A stretch of DNA of 59,585 nucleotides from Bacteroidota bacterium (GCA_029573495.1 JAKQEI010000087.1:1-59585), one strand, 5' to 3'; positions 33,319 through 45,009 are shown, counted from the first letter of the stretch. The notes: generated by a model not told the origin, from the sequence alone. Program-made: numbers and translations.

Positions 33319-34002
33319 TCAGGAGCGGTCACTTTCCGCATCACGTCGCAATCGCTCTTCGAGGTGGGCGGGACTGTGCACCATCTTGCGTGCCCATGAC
33401 AATTTCAACGCGAGCAGTTCCTCGTCCGGGAGTCGCCAGTTGACCGTGCTCGCGCGCAGGCGCTGCATCACCGTGTACAGGATGATCGCGGCGGAGACGG
33501 AGATGTTATAGCTCTCGGTGAAACCGACCATGGGTATGCGCAGGTGTTCATCCGCCGCGTTCATCAACGTGTCGCTCAGGCCGGTCAGTTCCGTGCCGAA
33601 GCAGAATGCCATCGGCCGTTCCAGGTCGATCGACTCCGGTGTGGTCTCCGGGCTGCGCGGGGAGGTTGCGATCACTCGATATCCCTTCTGTTTCAAGGTC
33701 TCGATGCACGCGAGCGTGTTGTCCGCATGCGAGCGGTAGCGATGTACATCGACCCATTTGGAGGAACCGAGGGTGACGTCCGGGTTGAGCTGGTAGGCGT
33801 TCCTGTTCTCGATCACATGGATGTCCTGCAGACCGACGAGGTCGCTTGTGCGTACGACCGCGCTCGCGTTCTGTGATTGGTAGATGTCCTCGAGGACCAC
33901 CGTTACATGACGGGTGCGCAAGGGTGCGAGATGATCGAAGAGCGCACGTTTGTTCGGCGAGATGAATTGGGCGAGCTGCTCGTAGAGCTGTTGATCGGTC
34001 AT
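33319..34002 (-). CDS. trmH: TrmH-type tRNA 2'-O-methyltransferase (SpoU family)
   Basis: The 227-residue protein has the three SPOUT knot motifs: SQNASAVVRTSDLVGLQDIH near residue 42, MAFCFGTELTGLSD near 130, and IPMVGFTESYNISVSAAIIL near 155. An N-terminal helix region precedes them and a charged C-terminal helix typical of TrmH follows. TrmH methylates the 2'-O of G18 in the tRNA D loop. Gm18 specificity is the family norm but not proven here. The gene begins right after the hup terminator, and TAGCCTTG at the terminator T-tract could be its -7 box. Confidence 0.82.
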   Translation of the reverse strand: MTDQQLYEQLAQFISPNKRALFDHLAPLRTRHVTVVLEDIYQSQNASAVVRTSDLVGLQDIHVIENRNAYQLNPDVTLGSSKWVDVHRYRSHADNTLACIETLKQKGYRVIATSPRSPETTPESIDLERPMAFCFGTELTGLSDTLMNAADEHLRIPMVGFTESYNISVSAAIILYTVMQRLRASTVNWRLPDEELLALKLSWARKMVHSPAHLEERLRRDAESDRS

Positions 34003-34017
34003 GGCCCCCCAAGGCTA

Positions 34018-34052
34018 CAAAAAGAAAGTCCCCCGCCGTAGCGAGGGACTTC
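34018..34052 (-). terminator. Terminator of hup
   Basis: On the minus strand AAGTCCCTCGC and GCGGGGGACTT pair around a TACG loop, followed by CTTTTTG-type T-richness. Classic Rho-independent form. Confidence 0.8.
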
Positions 34053-34070
34053 CGTGAAATGAGCTGTCGC

Positions 34071-34349
34071 TTACTTCACTTTGTTCTGCAGGTCTGCACC
34101 CGCTTTGAACTTCACCACCTTCTTGGCAGCGATCTTGATCTCCTTGCCGGTCTGCGGGTTGCGGCCTTTGCGAGCAGCGCGCTTGGTGATGGAGAAGGTG
34201 CCGAAGCCGACGAGGGCCACGCGCTCACCTTTCTTCAGCGCCTTGGTGGTGCTGGTCACGAATGCATCCAGCGCGCGCTTCGCGTCAGCCTTGGAGATCT
34301 TCGCGTCAGCGGCGATGGCTTCGATAATGCTAGCCTTGTTCAAGCTCAT
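34071..34349 (-). CDS. hup: HU family DNA-binding protein
   Basis: The 92-residue protein begins [20 protein letters not shown] and has the HU core [21 protein letters not shown] with the DNA-contacting beta-arm, ending in [16 protein letters not shown] dimers bend and coat DNA and shape the nucleoid. It has its own strong promoter (34391-34420) and terminator, so it is a single-gene transcript. Confidence 0.95.
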   Translation of the reverse strand: MSLNKASIIEAIAADAKISKADAKRALDAFVTSTTKALKKGERVALVGFGTFSITKRAARKGRNPQTGKEIKIAAKKVVKFKAGADLQNKVK

Positions 34350-34390
34350 GGGTTTGTGTGTTGAGTTGGTTGTTGTTAGTGAACTCGGAG

Positions 34391-34420
34391 CAAATGTATC
34401 CTGAAGACCGCGTCTGTCAA
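34391..34420 (-). promoter_or_regulatory. Promoter of hup
   Basis: On the minus strand TTGACA (34420-34415) and TACATTTG (34398-34391) lie with 16 bases between them, so TTG is 19 bases from the -7 box. This is the best Bacteroidota sigma-A promoter in the window. The leader to the ATG would be about 35 bases. Confidence 0.75.
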
Positions 34421-34598
34421 GGGTTTCCGGGCGTCCGTCCGGAAAATGTTGAAAACATTGGGGGTTTGTTCATAAGTGGATCTGCATCCCGCCGCCAGCA
34501 AGGGTTTCAGGCCGGGGCGCGTTCCCGGTTCTGCAGTCGTTGAATCAACGGGAAGTGGATGGTGAGAGCGTGGGAGGGAAGGTCGTCGGTCGCGTGGA

Positions 34599-35558
34599 TC
34601 AGGCCAGCCTGCTGCCGGCGATGGAACGCGTCCCTCTCAGGAAGTCCGCGGCCACCATGCGTTTCCGGCCTTCGGCCTGCAGCTCGAGGATCTCCAATGG
34701 CCGATCGGAACAGGCCACGAACAGGCGGTCGTCCTCCACGAACAGAGCACCCGGAGGACCATGGACCGGAAGTTCCGATCGTGCCGAACGGAGCAGTTTG
34801 AGGTGATGCGTCCGTCCATCGCCATGGGTCCAGGTGCACCAGGCTCCGGGATAAGGGCTCAAGCCACGAATGAGGTCATGCACCTTGGACGACGGGCGGT
34901 CGAAAAACACTTGGGTATTATCGGCGTTCAGCTTCGGCGCACCCGGCGGTGGGTGCATCGGGTCGATCACCTGCGGCGTTGCATGCAAGCTCCCCTCCGT
35001 CAACCCGTGCACGGTGCGCACCATCAATTGTGCACCGATATGCATCAACCGGTCATGCACCTCACCGGCGCTCGCGTCCGGTCCCACCTGTATCGTGTCC
35101 TGCAGCAGCATGTCGCCGGTATCGATCTCGTGCCGGATACGGAAGGTGGTGACACCGGTCTCCTTCTCCCCATTGATCACCGCCCAGTTGATGGGTGCGG
35201 CACCGCGATACGCAGGTAGGAGGGAACCATGCAGGTTGATGGTCCCCAGACGCGGCTTCGACCAGACCACTTCCGGCAACATCCGGAAGGCGACGACGAC
35301 GAAGAGATCGGCATCCAAGCCGTCGAGTGCCTCAGCGAAGGCCGGATCCTTCAATCTTTCCGGCTGAAGCACGGGCAGTCCAAGTTCGAGCGCACGCTGC
35401 TTGACGGCGGACGCACGCAACTGACGGCCTCGTCCAGCGGGCCTGTCCGGAGCGGTGACCACCGCCACCACCTCCTGCCCATCGGCGATCAAGGCATCAA
35501 GAGTGGCCACCGCGAAATCGGGTGTGCCCATGAAGACGATGCGCGTGGGATCACTCAT
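34599..35558 (-). CDS. fmt: Methionyl-tRNA formyltransferase
   Basis: The 319-residue enzyme begins MSDPTRIVFMGTPDFAVATL. It has the formyl-tetrahydrofolate site NLHGSLLPAYRGAAPINWAV near 107 (catalytic Asn, His, with Asp in the EIDTGDMLLQ segment near 143) and a C-terminal tRNA-binding beta-barrel from about 210. It formylates initiator Met-tRNA. It is the last gene of the recQ-mpg-fmt run, with its ATG overlapping the mpg stop by 4 bases. Confidence 0.95.
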   Translation of the reverse strand: MSDPTRIVFMGTPDFAVATLDALIADGQEVVAVVTAPDRPAGRGRQLRASAVKQRALELGLPVLQPERLKDPAFAEALDGLDADLFVVVAFRMLPEVVWSKPRLGTINLHGSLLPAYRGAAPINWAVINGEKETGVTTFRIRHEIDTGDMLLQDTIQVGPDASAGEVHDRLMHIGAQLMVRTVHGLTEGSLHATPQVIDPMHPPPGAPKLNADNTQVFFDRPSSKVHDLIRGLSPYPGAWCTWTHGDGRTHHLKLLRSARSELPVHGPPGALFVEDDRLFVACSDRPLEILELQAEGRKRMVAADFLRGTRSIAGSRLA

Positions 35559-36136
35559 AGGATGAGCTGCGAAGGTGCGATGCGGAAGCGGTACGGCAAG
35601 AGGGCATCCTCACCCGCATAGTCGACCCCGATCCGTGGACCAATGAGAACATCCTGTTCGCGGACCTTCACGCCGACGTCCTCCAACCAGACGCGCTCCC
35701 CAGTCAGGTCCTCTCCATTGAGTTCGGTGCGGATGCCGAGCGCCTGGGTCAGGGTGCCGGGTCCGCCGGTGGTCAGGGTTCCCGTGCCGCGTCGTTCGCG
35801 CATCGCCTCTGTACCTATCAAAGGATGAACGGCGCGTACGAGAACCGCTTGTGGCTCATCCTTCTCCCGCACCACCACATTGAAGAGGTGGTGTATGCCA
35901 TAGCACAGATACACATAGGCGATGCCACCAGCTGCGTACATCACCTCGTTGCGCTTGGTGCGGCGACCGCCACTGGCATGGGACGCCCTGTCCGGTTCTC
36001 CCATGTATGCCTCGGTCTCGGTGATGATGCCAGCGGTCCGGACCCCGCCGATGCAGGTGAACAGCGCTTTGCCGATCAGATCGCGGGCGGCGATCAGGGC
36101 GTCGCGCTCCCGGTAGAATCCAGCAGACAGCTTCAT
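35555..36136 (-). CDS. DNA-3-methyladenine glycosylase (AAG/MPG family)
   Basis: The 193-residue protein begins MKLSAGFYRERDALIAARDL. It has family landmarks: GIITETEAYMGEPDRASHAS near 38 (catalytic Glu), MYAAGGIAYVYLCYGIHHLF near 65, NVVVREKDEPQAVLVRAVHP and TGGPGTLTQALGI near 118. It removes alkylated or deaminated purines, leaving abasic sites. ATG 36136 overlaps the recQ stop by 4 bases and gives the usual length; the longer upstream frame adds 47 unrelated residues. Confidence 0.92.
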   Translation of the reverse strand: MKLSAGFYRERDALIAARDLIGKALFTCIGGVRTAGIITETEAYMGEPDRASHASGGRRTKRNEVMYAAGGIAYVYLCYGIHHLFNVVVREKDEPQAVLVRAVHPLIGTEAMRERRGTGTLTTGGPGTLTQALGIRTELNGEDLTGERVWLEDVGVKVREQDVLIGPRIGVDYAGEDALLPYRFRIAPSQLIL

Positions 36137-37968
36137 CGGACCCGATCCTCCTCGTCTAGTTCCCATCTCAGCACCTTCGCAGCCTCCGGAGATAGACCAT
36201 CCGGTTCGGCCACGTCCGATCCACCGATGCTGGGTGCATAGGCCTTTCGTCGCCGACAGACATCGCACTGGCCGCAATCAGCGTCCACGTCCTCTCCGAA
36301 ATAGTGGATCAGTGATCGGGACCGGCACTCCTCGGTCGCATCCACATACGCCAACATCGCTTCGAGCCGGGCTTCGGCACGTTGCCTGCGCAATGCCAGT
36401 GCGGCGGGATCCAGGACGAGGTGCTGTGCATCCCCCCGCGGTTGCAACAGGGTGGCCGATGGGGCGTCATTCCGGGCTTTGTATGAAAGGACCCGTTGCT
36501 GATGAAGGTCCTGCAAACGCTTTATCACCGTCTCCGCCTGCCACTTCAAGCCTTTGGCCAGACGAAGCTCATCGATCACCACGGGTTCCTCGAACAGGCC
36601 GCCATAGTTGCGCAACAGGGCTTCGAGCAGCGGACCATACCGGTCGTTGTTCACCCGCATGCCATAGATGAGCTGTTGATCGGCGATGAGGAGGACCCGC
36701 GAAGGACTGCGGACGCCATCCGAAAGGGTCAATCGACCATCCAGCTCCAGCGCCTTCAATGCGTTCGCCACCACCACGGGCGGCAATTTGGTACGGGCCG
36801 ACAGCGCGCGATTGTCCACCTCATAGTTCTCCAGGAGGCCCGATCCGATGGCGATCGCATGCATGTCAGCGAATGCTTGATAGACCTTCCGGACATCGGC
36901 CAGCGAAGGATACGAACCCACCTGTCGTTCGCGCAACCGCTGTGCGTCACCCGGACCGGTCAACAGGAATGCGTAGGAAGGCTTCCCGTCCCGACCGGCC
37001 CTGCCTGCTTCCTGATAATAGCTTTCCAGGTCGGGTGGCGGTTCCATGTGGATGACAACACGCACATCGGCCTTGTCGATGCCCATGCCGAAGGCATTCG
37101 TGGCCACCACGCACCGCAGGGAACCATCGGTCCAGCCTTGCTGGATGCGGTCCCTTTCCTCCAGTTCCATGCCGGCATGATAGGCGGCAGCTGAGAAGCC
37201 GTGATGCTGGAGCAGTCCTGCGATCCGCATGGTCGCCCTGCGTTCCCGCAGGTAGATGATGGCCGTGCCGCGCACATGGTCGAGTATGCGTAGCATGCGT
37301 CCCACCTTGTCCTCGCCCTTGCTGATCCATAGGGCGAGCTCGGGACGTTGGAAGGAACCGCGCATCACATGAGCTTCCTTGAAGGCGAGCCGGTCCATGA
37401 TATCGTTGGCCACCTCCGGCGTGGCGGAAGCGGTGAGCGCCAACACGGGTACTTCGGGTCGCAGCTTGCGCACCTCAGCGATGTTGAGGTAGGCGGGTCG
37501 GAAGTCATAGCCCCATTGCGAGATGCAATGAGCCTCATCGATGGCGATGAGACCCAGCGGCAAACGGGGAAGGCGACCCAGGAAAAGGTCGGAGGCCAGT
37601 CGCTCCGGCGAGACGTATAGGAAGGCGTATTTACCGAGCGCAGCACTTTCCAGGGCGTTGTCGATCTCCTCGCGGGACATGGTGGAGATGATCGCACGGG
37701 CTGGAACCCCCAGTTTCTTCAGGCGCCCCACCTGGTCCTTCATCAAGGCGATCAGGGGGGATACCACGAGGCAGAGGCGACCCATGGCGATCGCCGGCAC
37801 CTGGAAGCAGAGGCTCTTTCCACCTCCTGTGGGCAGCAGGGCAAGGGTGTCCTTCCCGGATAGTGCGGATCGGATGATGCGCTCCTGCTGCGGGCGGAAG
37901 CCATTATACCCCCATATCCGCTTGAGCACGGAACGGACATCCTCCACAGGGGCGGGCTTGCTGGACAT
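36133..37968 (-). CDS. recQ: ATP-dependent DNA helicase RecQ
   Basis: The 611-residue helicase has the RecQ motif 0 (FRPQQERII), Walker A LLPTGGGKS at 44-52, DEAH at 144-147, a QWGYDFRP block near 151, and motif VI QEAGRAGRDGKPS near 318. The zinc-binding Cys cluster follows (CRSRSLIHYFGEDV, DCGQCDVC near 555-580) after a winged-helix region. No HRDC domain is seen after the zinc module, so it is a short RecQ with the zinc cluster unusually close to the C-terminus and a preceding insert. It unwinds DNA 3' to 5' during recombination and fork repair. It heads a three-gene operon with mpg and fmt. Confidence 0.93.
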   Translation of the reverse strand: MSSKPAPVEDVRSVLKRIWGYNGFRPQQERIIRSALSGKDTLALLPTGGGKSLCFQVPAIAMGRLCLVVSPLIALMKDQVGRLKKLGVPARAIISTMSREEIDNALESAALGKYAFLYVSPERLASDLFLGRLPRLPLGLIAIDEAHCISQWGYDFRPAYLNIAEVRKLRPEVPVLALTASATPEVANDIMDRLAFKEAHVMRGSFQRPELALWISKGEDKVGRMLRILDHVRGTAIIYLRERRATMRIAGLLQHHGFSAAAYHAGMELEERDRIQQGWTDGSLRCVVATNAFGMGIDKADVRVVIHMEPPPDLESYYQEAGRAGRDGKPSYAFLLTGPGDAQRLRERQVGSYPSLADVRKVYQAFADMHAIAIGSGLLENYEVDNRALSARTKLPPVVVANALKALELDGRLTLSDGVRSPSRVLLIADQQLIYGMRVNNDRYGPLLEALLRNYGGLFEEPVVIDELRLAKGLKWQAETVIKRLQDLHQQRVLSYKARNDAPSATLLQPRGDAQHLVLDPAALALRRQRAEARLEAMLAYVDATEECRSRSLIHYFGEDVDADCGQCDVCRRRKAYAPSIGGSDVAEPDGLSPEAAKVLRWELDEEDRVR

Positions 37969-38014
37969 CAGGCGGGCGACGTTGGTACGGGATCATGCCA
38001 CGGTGGCAAAGGGC

Positions 38015-38022
38015 TACATTTG
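38015..38022 (+). promoter_or_regulatory. -7 box of ilvE
   Basis: TACATTTG is a perfect -7 box 22 bases before the ilvE ATG. The -33 region has no obvious TTG at the usual distance. Confidence 0.5.
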
Positions 38023-38044
38023 TTCCAACCCATAACGCGAGGCA

Positions 38045-39115
38045 ATGATCACGACCGGCCAAAAGATAGCGACACAGCGGGTGGAGCGTTCGCGCCTGAA
38101 CGATACCGACCTGGACAACATCAAGTTCGGCCGGGTGTTCAGCGATCACATGGTGGTGATGGATTACGAGGACGGCGCCTGGAAAGCCCCGAACATCGTT
38201 CCCTTCGGCGATCTGGAGTTGAGCCCCGCTGCGCTGGTGCTCCATTACAGCCAGACCATCTTCGAAGGACTGAAGGCCTACCGCATGCCCGACGGCGGGG
38301 TGAGCATCTTCCGGCCACAGGCGAACATCGCCCGGATGAACAGGAGCGCGAAGCGGATGTGCATGCCGGGGATCCCCGAGGACATCTTCCTGGATGCGAT
38401 GACCGAACTGGTGCGGCTGGACAAGAACTGGTTGCCGAACGGGGATGAAGCATCGTTGTACATCCGGCCGTTCCTGTTCGCGAGCGACGAGTACATCGGC
38501 GTGAAGCCGAGCGACAATTACAAGTTCATCATCTTCACCTGTCCGGTGCGGGCATATTATAGCGAGCCCGTACGCGTGAAGATCGAGATGGATTACAGTC
38601 GAGCCTTTCCTGGAGGAACCGGGGAGGCGAAGTGCGGCGGCAACTATGCCGGTGGTCTCTATCCCGCCAAGCTCGGACAGGAGCAGGGTTTCCACCAGTT
38701 GATCTGGACCGATGGTCTCACGCACCAGTACATCGAGGAGAGCGGTACGATGAACGTCTTCTTCAACATCGAGGGCACCTTGATCACCCCGGCACTGGAC
38801 GGCACGATCCTTCAGGGGATCACCCGCGACAGCCTGATCCGGGTCGCGAAGGACGAGGGCATCAGGGTGGAGGAACGTCGGGTGAGCGTGGAGGAAGTGG
38901 TGAGCGCAGCGCGCAACGGTCGACTGCATTCGGCCTTCGGTGCGGGTACGGCCGCCACCATCGCGCACATCTCGAAGCTCGCCTTCGGCGATGAGGAGTT
39001 CAACCTGCCTGCGGTCGAGGATCGCAAGATCGCCAACCAGGTGGGCAAGCGCCTTGATGACATCCGGCGCGGACGCGTTGCCGATCCCTACGGTTGGGTG
39101 GTACCCGTTGCGTGA
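38045..39115 (+). CDS. ilvE: Branched-chain amino acid aminotransferase
   Basis: The 356-residue PLP enzyme of the long class II BCAT type contains YSQTIFEGLKAYRMPDGGVS near 76, RPQANIARMNRSAKRMCMP near 97, EAKCGGNYAGGLYPAKLGQE near 195 (PLP lysine of the AKxGGNYAxx block), and NVFFNIEGTLITPALDGTIL near 237. It makes Val, Leu and Ile from their 2-oxo acids with glutamate. It stands alone, with its own -7 box, divergent from recQ. Confidence 0.95.
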   Translation: MITTGQKIATQRVERSRLNDTDLDNIKFGRVFSDHMVVMDYEDGAWKAPNIVPFGDLELSPAALVLHYSQTIFEGLKAYRMPDGGVSIFRPQANIARMNRSAKRMCMPGIPEDIFLDAMTELVRLDKNWLPNGDEASLYIRPFLFASDEYIGVKPSDNYKFIIFTCPVRAYYSEPVRVKIEMDYSRAFPGGTGEAKCGGNYAGGLYPAKLGQEQGFHQLIWTDGLTHQYIEESGTMNVFFNIEGTLITPALDGTILQGITRDSLIRVAKDEGIRVEERRVSVEEVVSAARNGRLHSAFGAGTAATIAHISKLAFGDEEFNLPAVEDRKIANQVGKRLDDIRRGRVADPYGWVVPVA

Positions 39116-39130
39116 GGCACCGCGAAGGTG

Positions 39131-39628
39131 CTATTTCGATGTAGGTGACCGACGCAGCCCCGCAAGGCTGTCCGGAATCACCACGATGCCGGGCAGGCAG
39201 AAGACCAGCAGGTAGAGCGGCCAGTCCAGGAAGGTGATGCCGACCAGGATACCGGTGATGAGGATCACCCCGAAGCACAGACCAGTGACGTGGAGGCCGA
39301 TGAAGGCGAAACGGTTCACGGGTCGATCGCCCCGCGTGGCATAACGCGCGCCTCCTTGCGCACGGGGTGGAGACCCATCCGCTGGTGGCGGCTGCACATG
39401 ACGGTAACCCGAGAGCAGCGCATCATAGGTCCGGCGGAGTTCGCCATCACGCAAGGTCTCGTACGCCTCCTGTACGGCTTGGAACTGCCTGGCGGCCTCC
39501 GGTGATCCGTTGCGGTCCGGGTGGCAGAGCTTCACGCGTTCCCGATAAGCCTTCTTCACCTGATGCGTGGAGGCATCCCGCATGATGCCCAATACGCGGT
39601 AATGGTCATATCGAAGGCTTCCTCGCAT
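39131..39628 (-). CDS. J-domain membrane protein
   Basis: The 165-residue protein has an N-terminal J domain (residues 6-72) with the essential HPD in CHPDRNGS near 36 and the usual helices (YRVLGIMRDASTHQVKKAY, FQAVQEAYETLRD). A Pro/Gly/Arg linker follows (about 75-105), then two membrane helices (FAFIGLHVTGLCFGVILITGI and the following stretch) with the C-terminus RRSPTSK. J domains stimulate Hsp70 ATPase; here a DnaK would be recruited to the inner membrane. The client is unknown. Confidence 0.85.
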   Translation of the reverse strand: MRGSLRYDHYRVLGIMRDASTHQVKKAYRERVKLCHPDRNGSPEAARQFQAVQEAYETLRDGELRRTYDALLSGYRHVQPPPADGSPPRAQGGARYATRGDRPVNRFAFIGLHVTGLCFGVILITGILVGITFLDWPLYLLVFCLPGIVVIPDSLAGLRRSPTSK

Positions 39629-39709
39629 CGGTGGTGGGGTGGATCCGGCCGTTGCCTGGAGTGAATGTATGCGATCCGCTCGTCCTGGGTATCTTACCTA
39701 CGGGAACGC

Positions 39710-41047
39710 ATGATGAGCCAACGAAGTATCGGGGTGCTGATCGCCGGGATGCTGGCTGTTGCGGCCATGTCCCAGGACCTCATGCTGCGCGGCCGTGTCA
39801 TCGATGCCGCCACTGAACGCGGGATCGTGGATGCCCACATACGATCGAAGGGAACATCGAACATCGCTGTGTCGGATGCGAACGGTTCTTTCGAACTGGC
39901 CTGTCCCGGTCCGACGGCGGTGACCTTGGAGATAAGCCGGGTGGGATATGCCACCCTCGAATTGGAGGCAGGAGCACATGCATGGACGGATCAGGAGCCG
40001 TTGATCGTGCGCATGGTGGCGCGCGCGGTGGACCTGCCTGAGGTCACCATCGACCGCCCCAAGCCCGAAGTGGTGTATCAGCGCGATGATCTGCACGTAG
40101 GGGACTACTTCACCAAAGACGATGGGGTGTGGGTGCTCACCTACGAGCGTCCCAAATTGCTGCACCGTGAGGATGAGGCGGGGAAGCAGGTCTTCCGGGA
40201 TGCGCGCCTGCATCTGCTCGGACACGATTTCGTGGAGCGGAGCAGCGTTCGCCTGCCTACCGATGTATGTCGCCTCCGGCATGATGCCGTTCATCGTGTG
40301 ATCGTGGAGGGCACGGGCTCCGCCTGGGTCGCCATGCAGGAAGGGGGGGAGGTGTTCCTGTCAGCCATCGACCTCAAGACCCTGCACGAACAAGTGCTCC
40401 CTTGGACCGACAGCATCCCCGGCCAACTGCTTGGCAGTGATCTCGATCCGACCTTTCCCGCCTTCAAGCATGTGGCGTACGACCTCACGGCGCAGGCGAG
40501 CCAGACCATCTGTACGGTACAGGATGACTTCCGGATGGAGCTCTTCCGCAGCCAGTACAAGTACATGAGCGGCCATGACAAGGTGGTGGCGATGGACCTG
40601 GCCCTGGAGACCGGCGTGGATGCGGAGATCATCGCCGGGTACATGACAAGCTTCCACAAGCACCTGTACTTCCGTTCACCCTACGCGCCCCTGTTCGTGG
40701 TGAAGGACACGCTCTGCGTCTTTGATCATTACAAGGAACGGGTGCGTCGATATCTACCCGACCACACCGCCATTGATGAGGTGCCGATCACCTATCACCG
40801 CGACCGCAACTGGAAGCACCAGCTGTTGCAGGACCGTGACGATGGTGCAGTATACGTCCTCTACGCCCGGAACCTGAGGACCTGGCTGCGCCGTATCGAT
40901 CCTTCAACAGGCCGGCTCGGGCCGGAGCGTGTCCTGGACCATCCCTTCCCCGAGGAGGTGCAGGTGCACGACGGGTACGCGTACTTCATCTATCGTCCGT
41001 ACGGATCCCTGCAGCATCGCACGCTGTACCGGCAGGCGATCCGTTGA
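39710..41047 (+). CDS. Exported protein with carboxypeptidase-regulatory-like domain, otherwise uncharacterised
   Basis: The 445-residue protein starts MMSQRSIGVLIAGMLAVAAM (signal peptide, ending near MSQ). Residues about 22-115 are a CarboxypepD_reg-like beta domain (LRGRVIDAATERGIVDAHI, VSDANGSFEL, ISRVGYATLEL). The rest (about 120-445) is a beta-rich region with many Trp/Tyr/Asp and lines such as VYVLYARNLRTWLRRIDPST that suggest a propeller-like fold; I do not recognise the family. No sorting domain or lipobox is visible, so it may be periplasmic. It converges on the SixA-like gene with TGA and TCA touching. Confidence 0.72.
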   Translation: MMSQRSIGVLIAGMLAVAAMSQDLMLRGRVIDAATERGIVDAHIRSKGTSNIAVSDANGSFELACPGPTAVTLEISRVGYATLELEAGAHAWTDQEPLIVRMVARAVDLPEVTIDRPKPEVVYQRDDLHVGDYFTKDDGVWVLTYERPKLLHREDEAGKQVFRDARLHLLGHDFVERSSVRLPTDVCRLRHDAVHRVIVEGTGSAWVAMQEGGEVFLSAIDLKTLHEQVLPWTDSIPGQLLGSDLDPTFPAFKHVAYDLTAQASQTICTVQDDFRMELFRSQYKYMSGHDKVVAMDLALETGVDAEIIAGYMTSFHKHLYFRSPYAPLFVVKDTLCVFDHYKERVRRYLPDHTAIDEVPITYHRDRNWKHQLLQDRDDGAVYVLYARNLRTWLRRIDPSTGRLGPERVLDHPFPEEVQVHDGYAYFIYRPYGSLQHRTLYRQAIR

Positions 41048-41551
41048 TCATGCCTGACCGGGGTGGCGCTTCGGATAGTCGAACCAGACGAGCGTGCCAC
41101 ATCCCTTGGTCGCGTGCGGCCAATCCTCCACGGGCAGATCGATGCGGACCATGCCGCAGGTGGGCAGGTTGTCGATGCCTGCGTCGCTCAGGTGATCCGC
41201 GAGAAGGCTGAAGCCGGGGTTGTGCCCGAAGAGGATCACGCGGTCGGCCGCTGCGGGTAGTTCGCTCACGAGGTGCGAAAGCGTCGGACGCTCGGCGAGG
41301 TACATGTTCCTGTCCTGAACGACACGTTCTTCCGACACCTGCATGGACGCCGCGAAAGCGCGTGCGGTGGTGAGCGCCCTGTTCGCCGGGCTGGTCACGA
41401 TCAGGTCGATGGGCTCACCACGTTCCCTGAACAGGTTGGCCATGAAGAGTGCGTTCCGCTGACCACGTTCATTGAGCGGCCGGTCGAAGTCGTCCATTCC
41501 CGGATCCGCCCAGCTGCTCTTCGCATGGCGGCAGAGATAGAGCGTCTTCAT
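41048..41551 (-). CDS. Histidine phosphatase family protein, SixA-like
   Basis: The 167-residue protein begins MKTLYLCRHAKSSWADPGMD. RHAK supplies the phosphohistidine His8, and further marks are TSPANRALTTARAF near 54 (second Arg) and ILFGHNPGFSLLADHL near 104 (second His). SixA proteins remove phosphate from phosphohistidine in signalling or PTS proteins. The substrate is not evident here. It precedes a small unknown gene in the same direction (stop-to-start gap 10 bases). Confidence 0.87.
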   Translation of the reverse strand: MKTLYLCRHAKSSWADPGMDDFDRPLNERGQRNALFMANLFRERGEPIDLIVTSPANRALTTARAFAASMQVSEERVVQDRNMYLAERPTLSHLVSELPAAADRVILFGHNPGFSLLADHLSDAGIDNLPTCGMVRIDLPVEDWPHATKGCGTLVWFDYPKRHPGQA

Positions 41552-41561
41552 GAGCGAAGCC

Positions 41562-42002
41562 TCAATGCCCGAAACGGTTCAGGCCGTCGAGGATCGCCAT
41601 CAGCAATCGGGTGGGATCCATGCTCACCCCGAGCGTCACGTGCGCCATGCGGGCATCGCTGAACTGTTCGGGTCGCCGGAAGCCTTTGGAGATGGTGAGA
41701 TACAGCGTATCCGGGTATTCGCCGGTGAAGTGAAGGTTCAGCACCTCTCCACCTGCGAGTCGCAGGAGGTACAGTGGATAGTGGCTGACGGCATCCTTGA
41801 AGGTGGTGTCCTCCTCGAGCACATGGCCGTGGGCCTTGAGGTCCTTGGCCACTTCATCCATCACATAGTGCAGCACATCCTCCACGAAGATCTCGGGGTC
41901 GCGCGGGACCGTCACTTGCTGGGTATCGAAAGGGGCCAGCATGCGCGCGCGGGTGTGGCGCAACGCGGTCTGCAGCTGGTTCAATTGGGCGGTGAAGCTC
42001 AT
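41562..42002 (-). CDS. Conserved-looking hypothetical protein
   Basis: The 146-residue soluble protein begins MSFTAQLNQLQTALRHTRAR. Visible are an N-terminal helix region, DPEIFVEDVLHYVMDEVAKD, and a beta-rich second half (LYLLRLAGGEVLNLHFTGEY, TLYLTISKGF, MAHVTLGVSMDP). I do not recognise a family. Upstream of clpB's terminator and just before the SixA-like gene, it probably shares the SixA transcript (10-base gap). The frame upstream to 42137 has no supporting features, so ATG 42002 was used. Confidence 0.62.
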   Translation of the reverse strand: MSFTAQLNQLQTALRHTRARMLAPFDTQQVTVPRDPEIFVEDVLHYVMDEVAKDLKAHGHVLEEDTTFKDAVSHYPLYLLRLAGGEVLNLHFTGEYPDTLYLTISKGFRRPEQFSDARMAHVTLGVSMDPTRLLMAILDGLNRFGH

Positions 42003-42102
42003 CCGAATGTCGGTTCTAACGGATGGCAAACTAGTCCCTCGGCGACATGATCTCCCCGATGTGACGGATGGGTTATGCACGATCCGATCAACGATCGGGG
42101 AA

Positions 42103-42137
42103 GTGAAAAGCCGCATCCACCAGGATGCGGCCTTCAC
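42103..42137 (-). terminator. Terminator of clpB
   Basis: GCCGCATCC / GGATGCGGC around a 4-base loop (42110-42131), extended by AAG/CTT-like pairs, with CTTTTCAC after the stem on the minus strand. Confidence 0.65.
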
Positions 42138-42172
42138 TCATCTGTTCAGCGACCTGGATGCCCGACCCTCAC

Positions 42173-44812
<2,640 letters not shown>

Positions 44813-44988
44813 GTTGATCGGTTTGCTCACTATCAGGTGACCCGCCTTCTGCACAACTCACACACCATGGCGGCGAATCGGAAAGACTGGCAGCTACGGA
44901 GTTGTTCGCCGTGACGGAAAGTCGTGAACCTAAAGATGGACATGAAGTTATGTCGCGTCATCCGAGTATCCGATATCACAGTGGGACC

Positions 44989-44996
44989 TACTTTCG
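44989..44996 (+). promoter_or_regulatory. Candidate -7 box of the ECF sigma gene
   Basis: TACTTTCG differs from TAnnTTTG by one base and lies 13 bases before the ATG at 45010. Confidence 0.35.
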
Positions 44997-45009
44997 GGCC
45001 GCCATCCAC

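Noticed and set aside
32975..33511. Hydrophobic plus-strand frame with FLGAAF-like repeats
   Set aside because: Antisense of the AAKK tail of bTHX; same artefact.
44813..45009. Heat-shock operator (CIRCE) before clpB
   Set aside because: No inverted repeat of the CIRCE type was found between clpB and the sigma factor gene.
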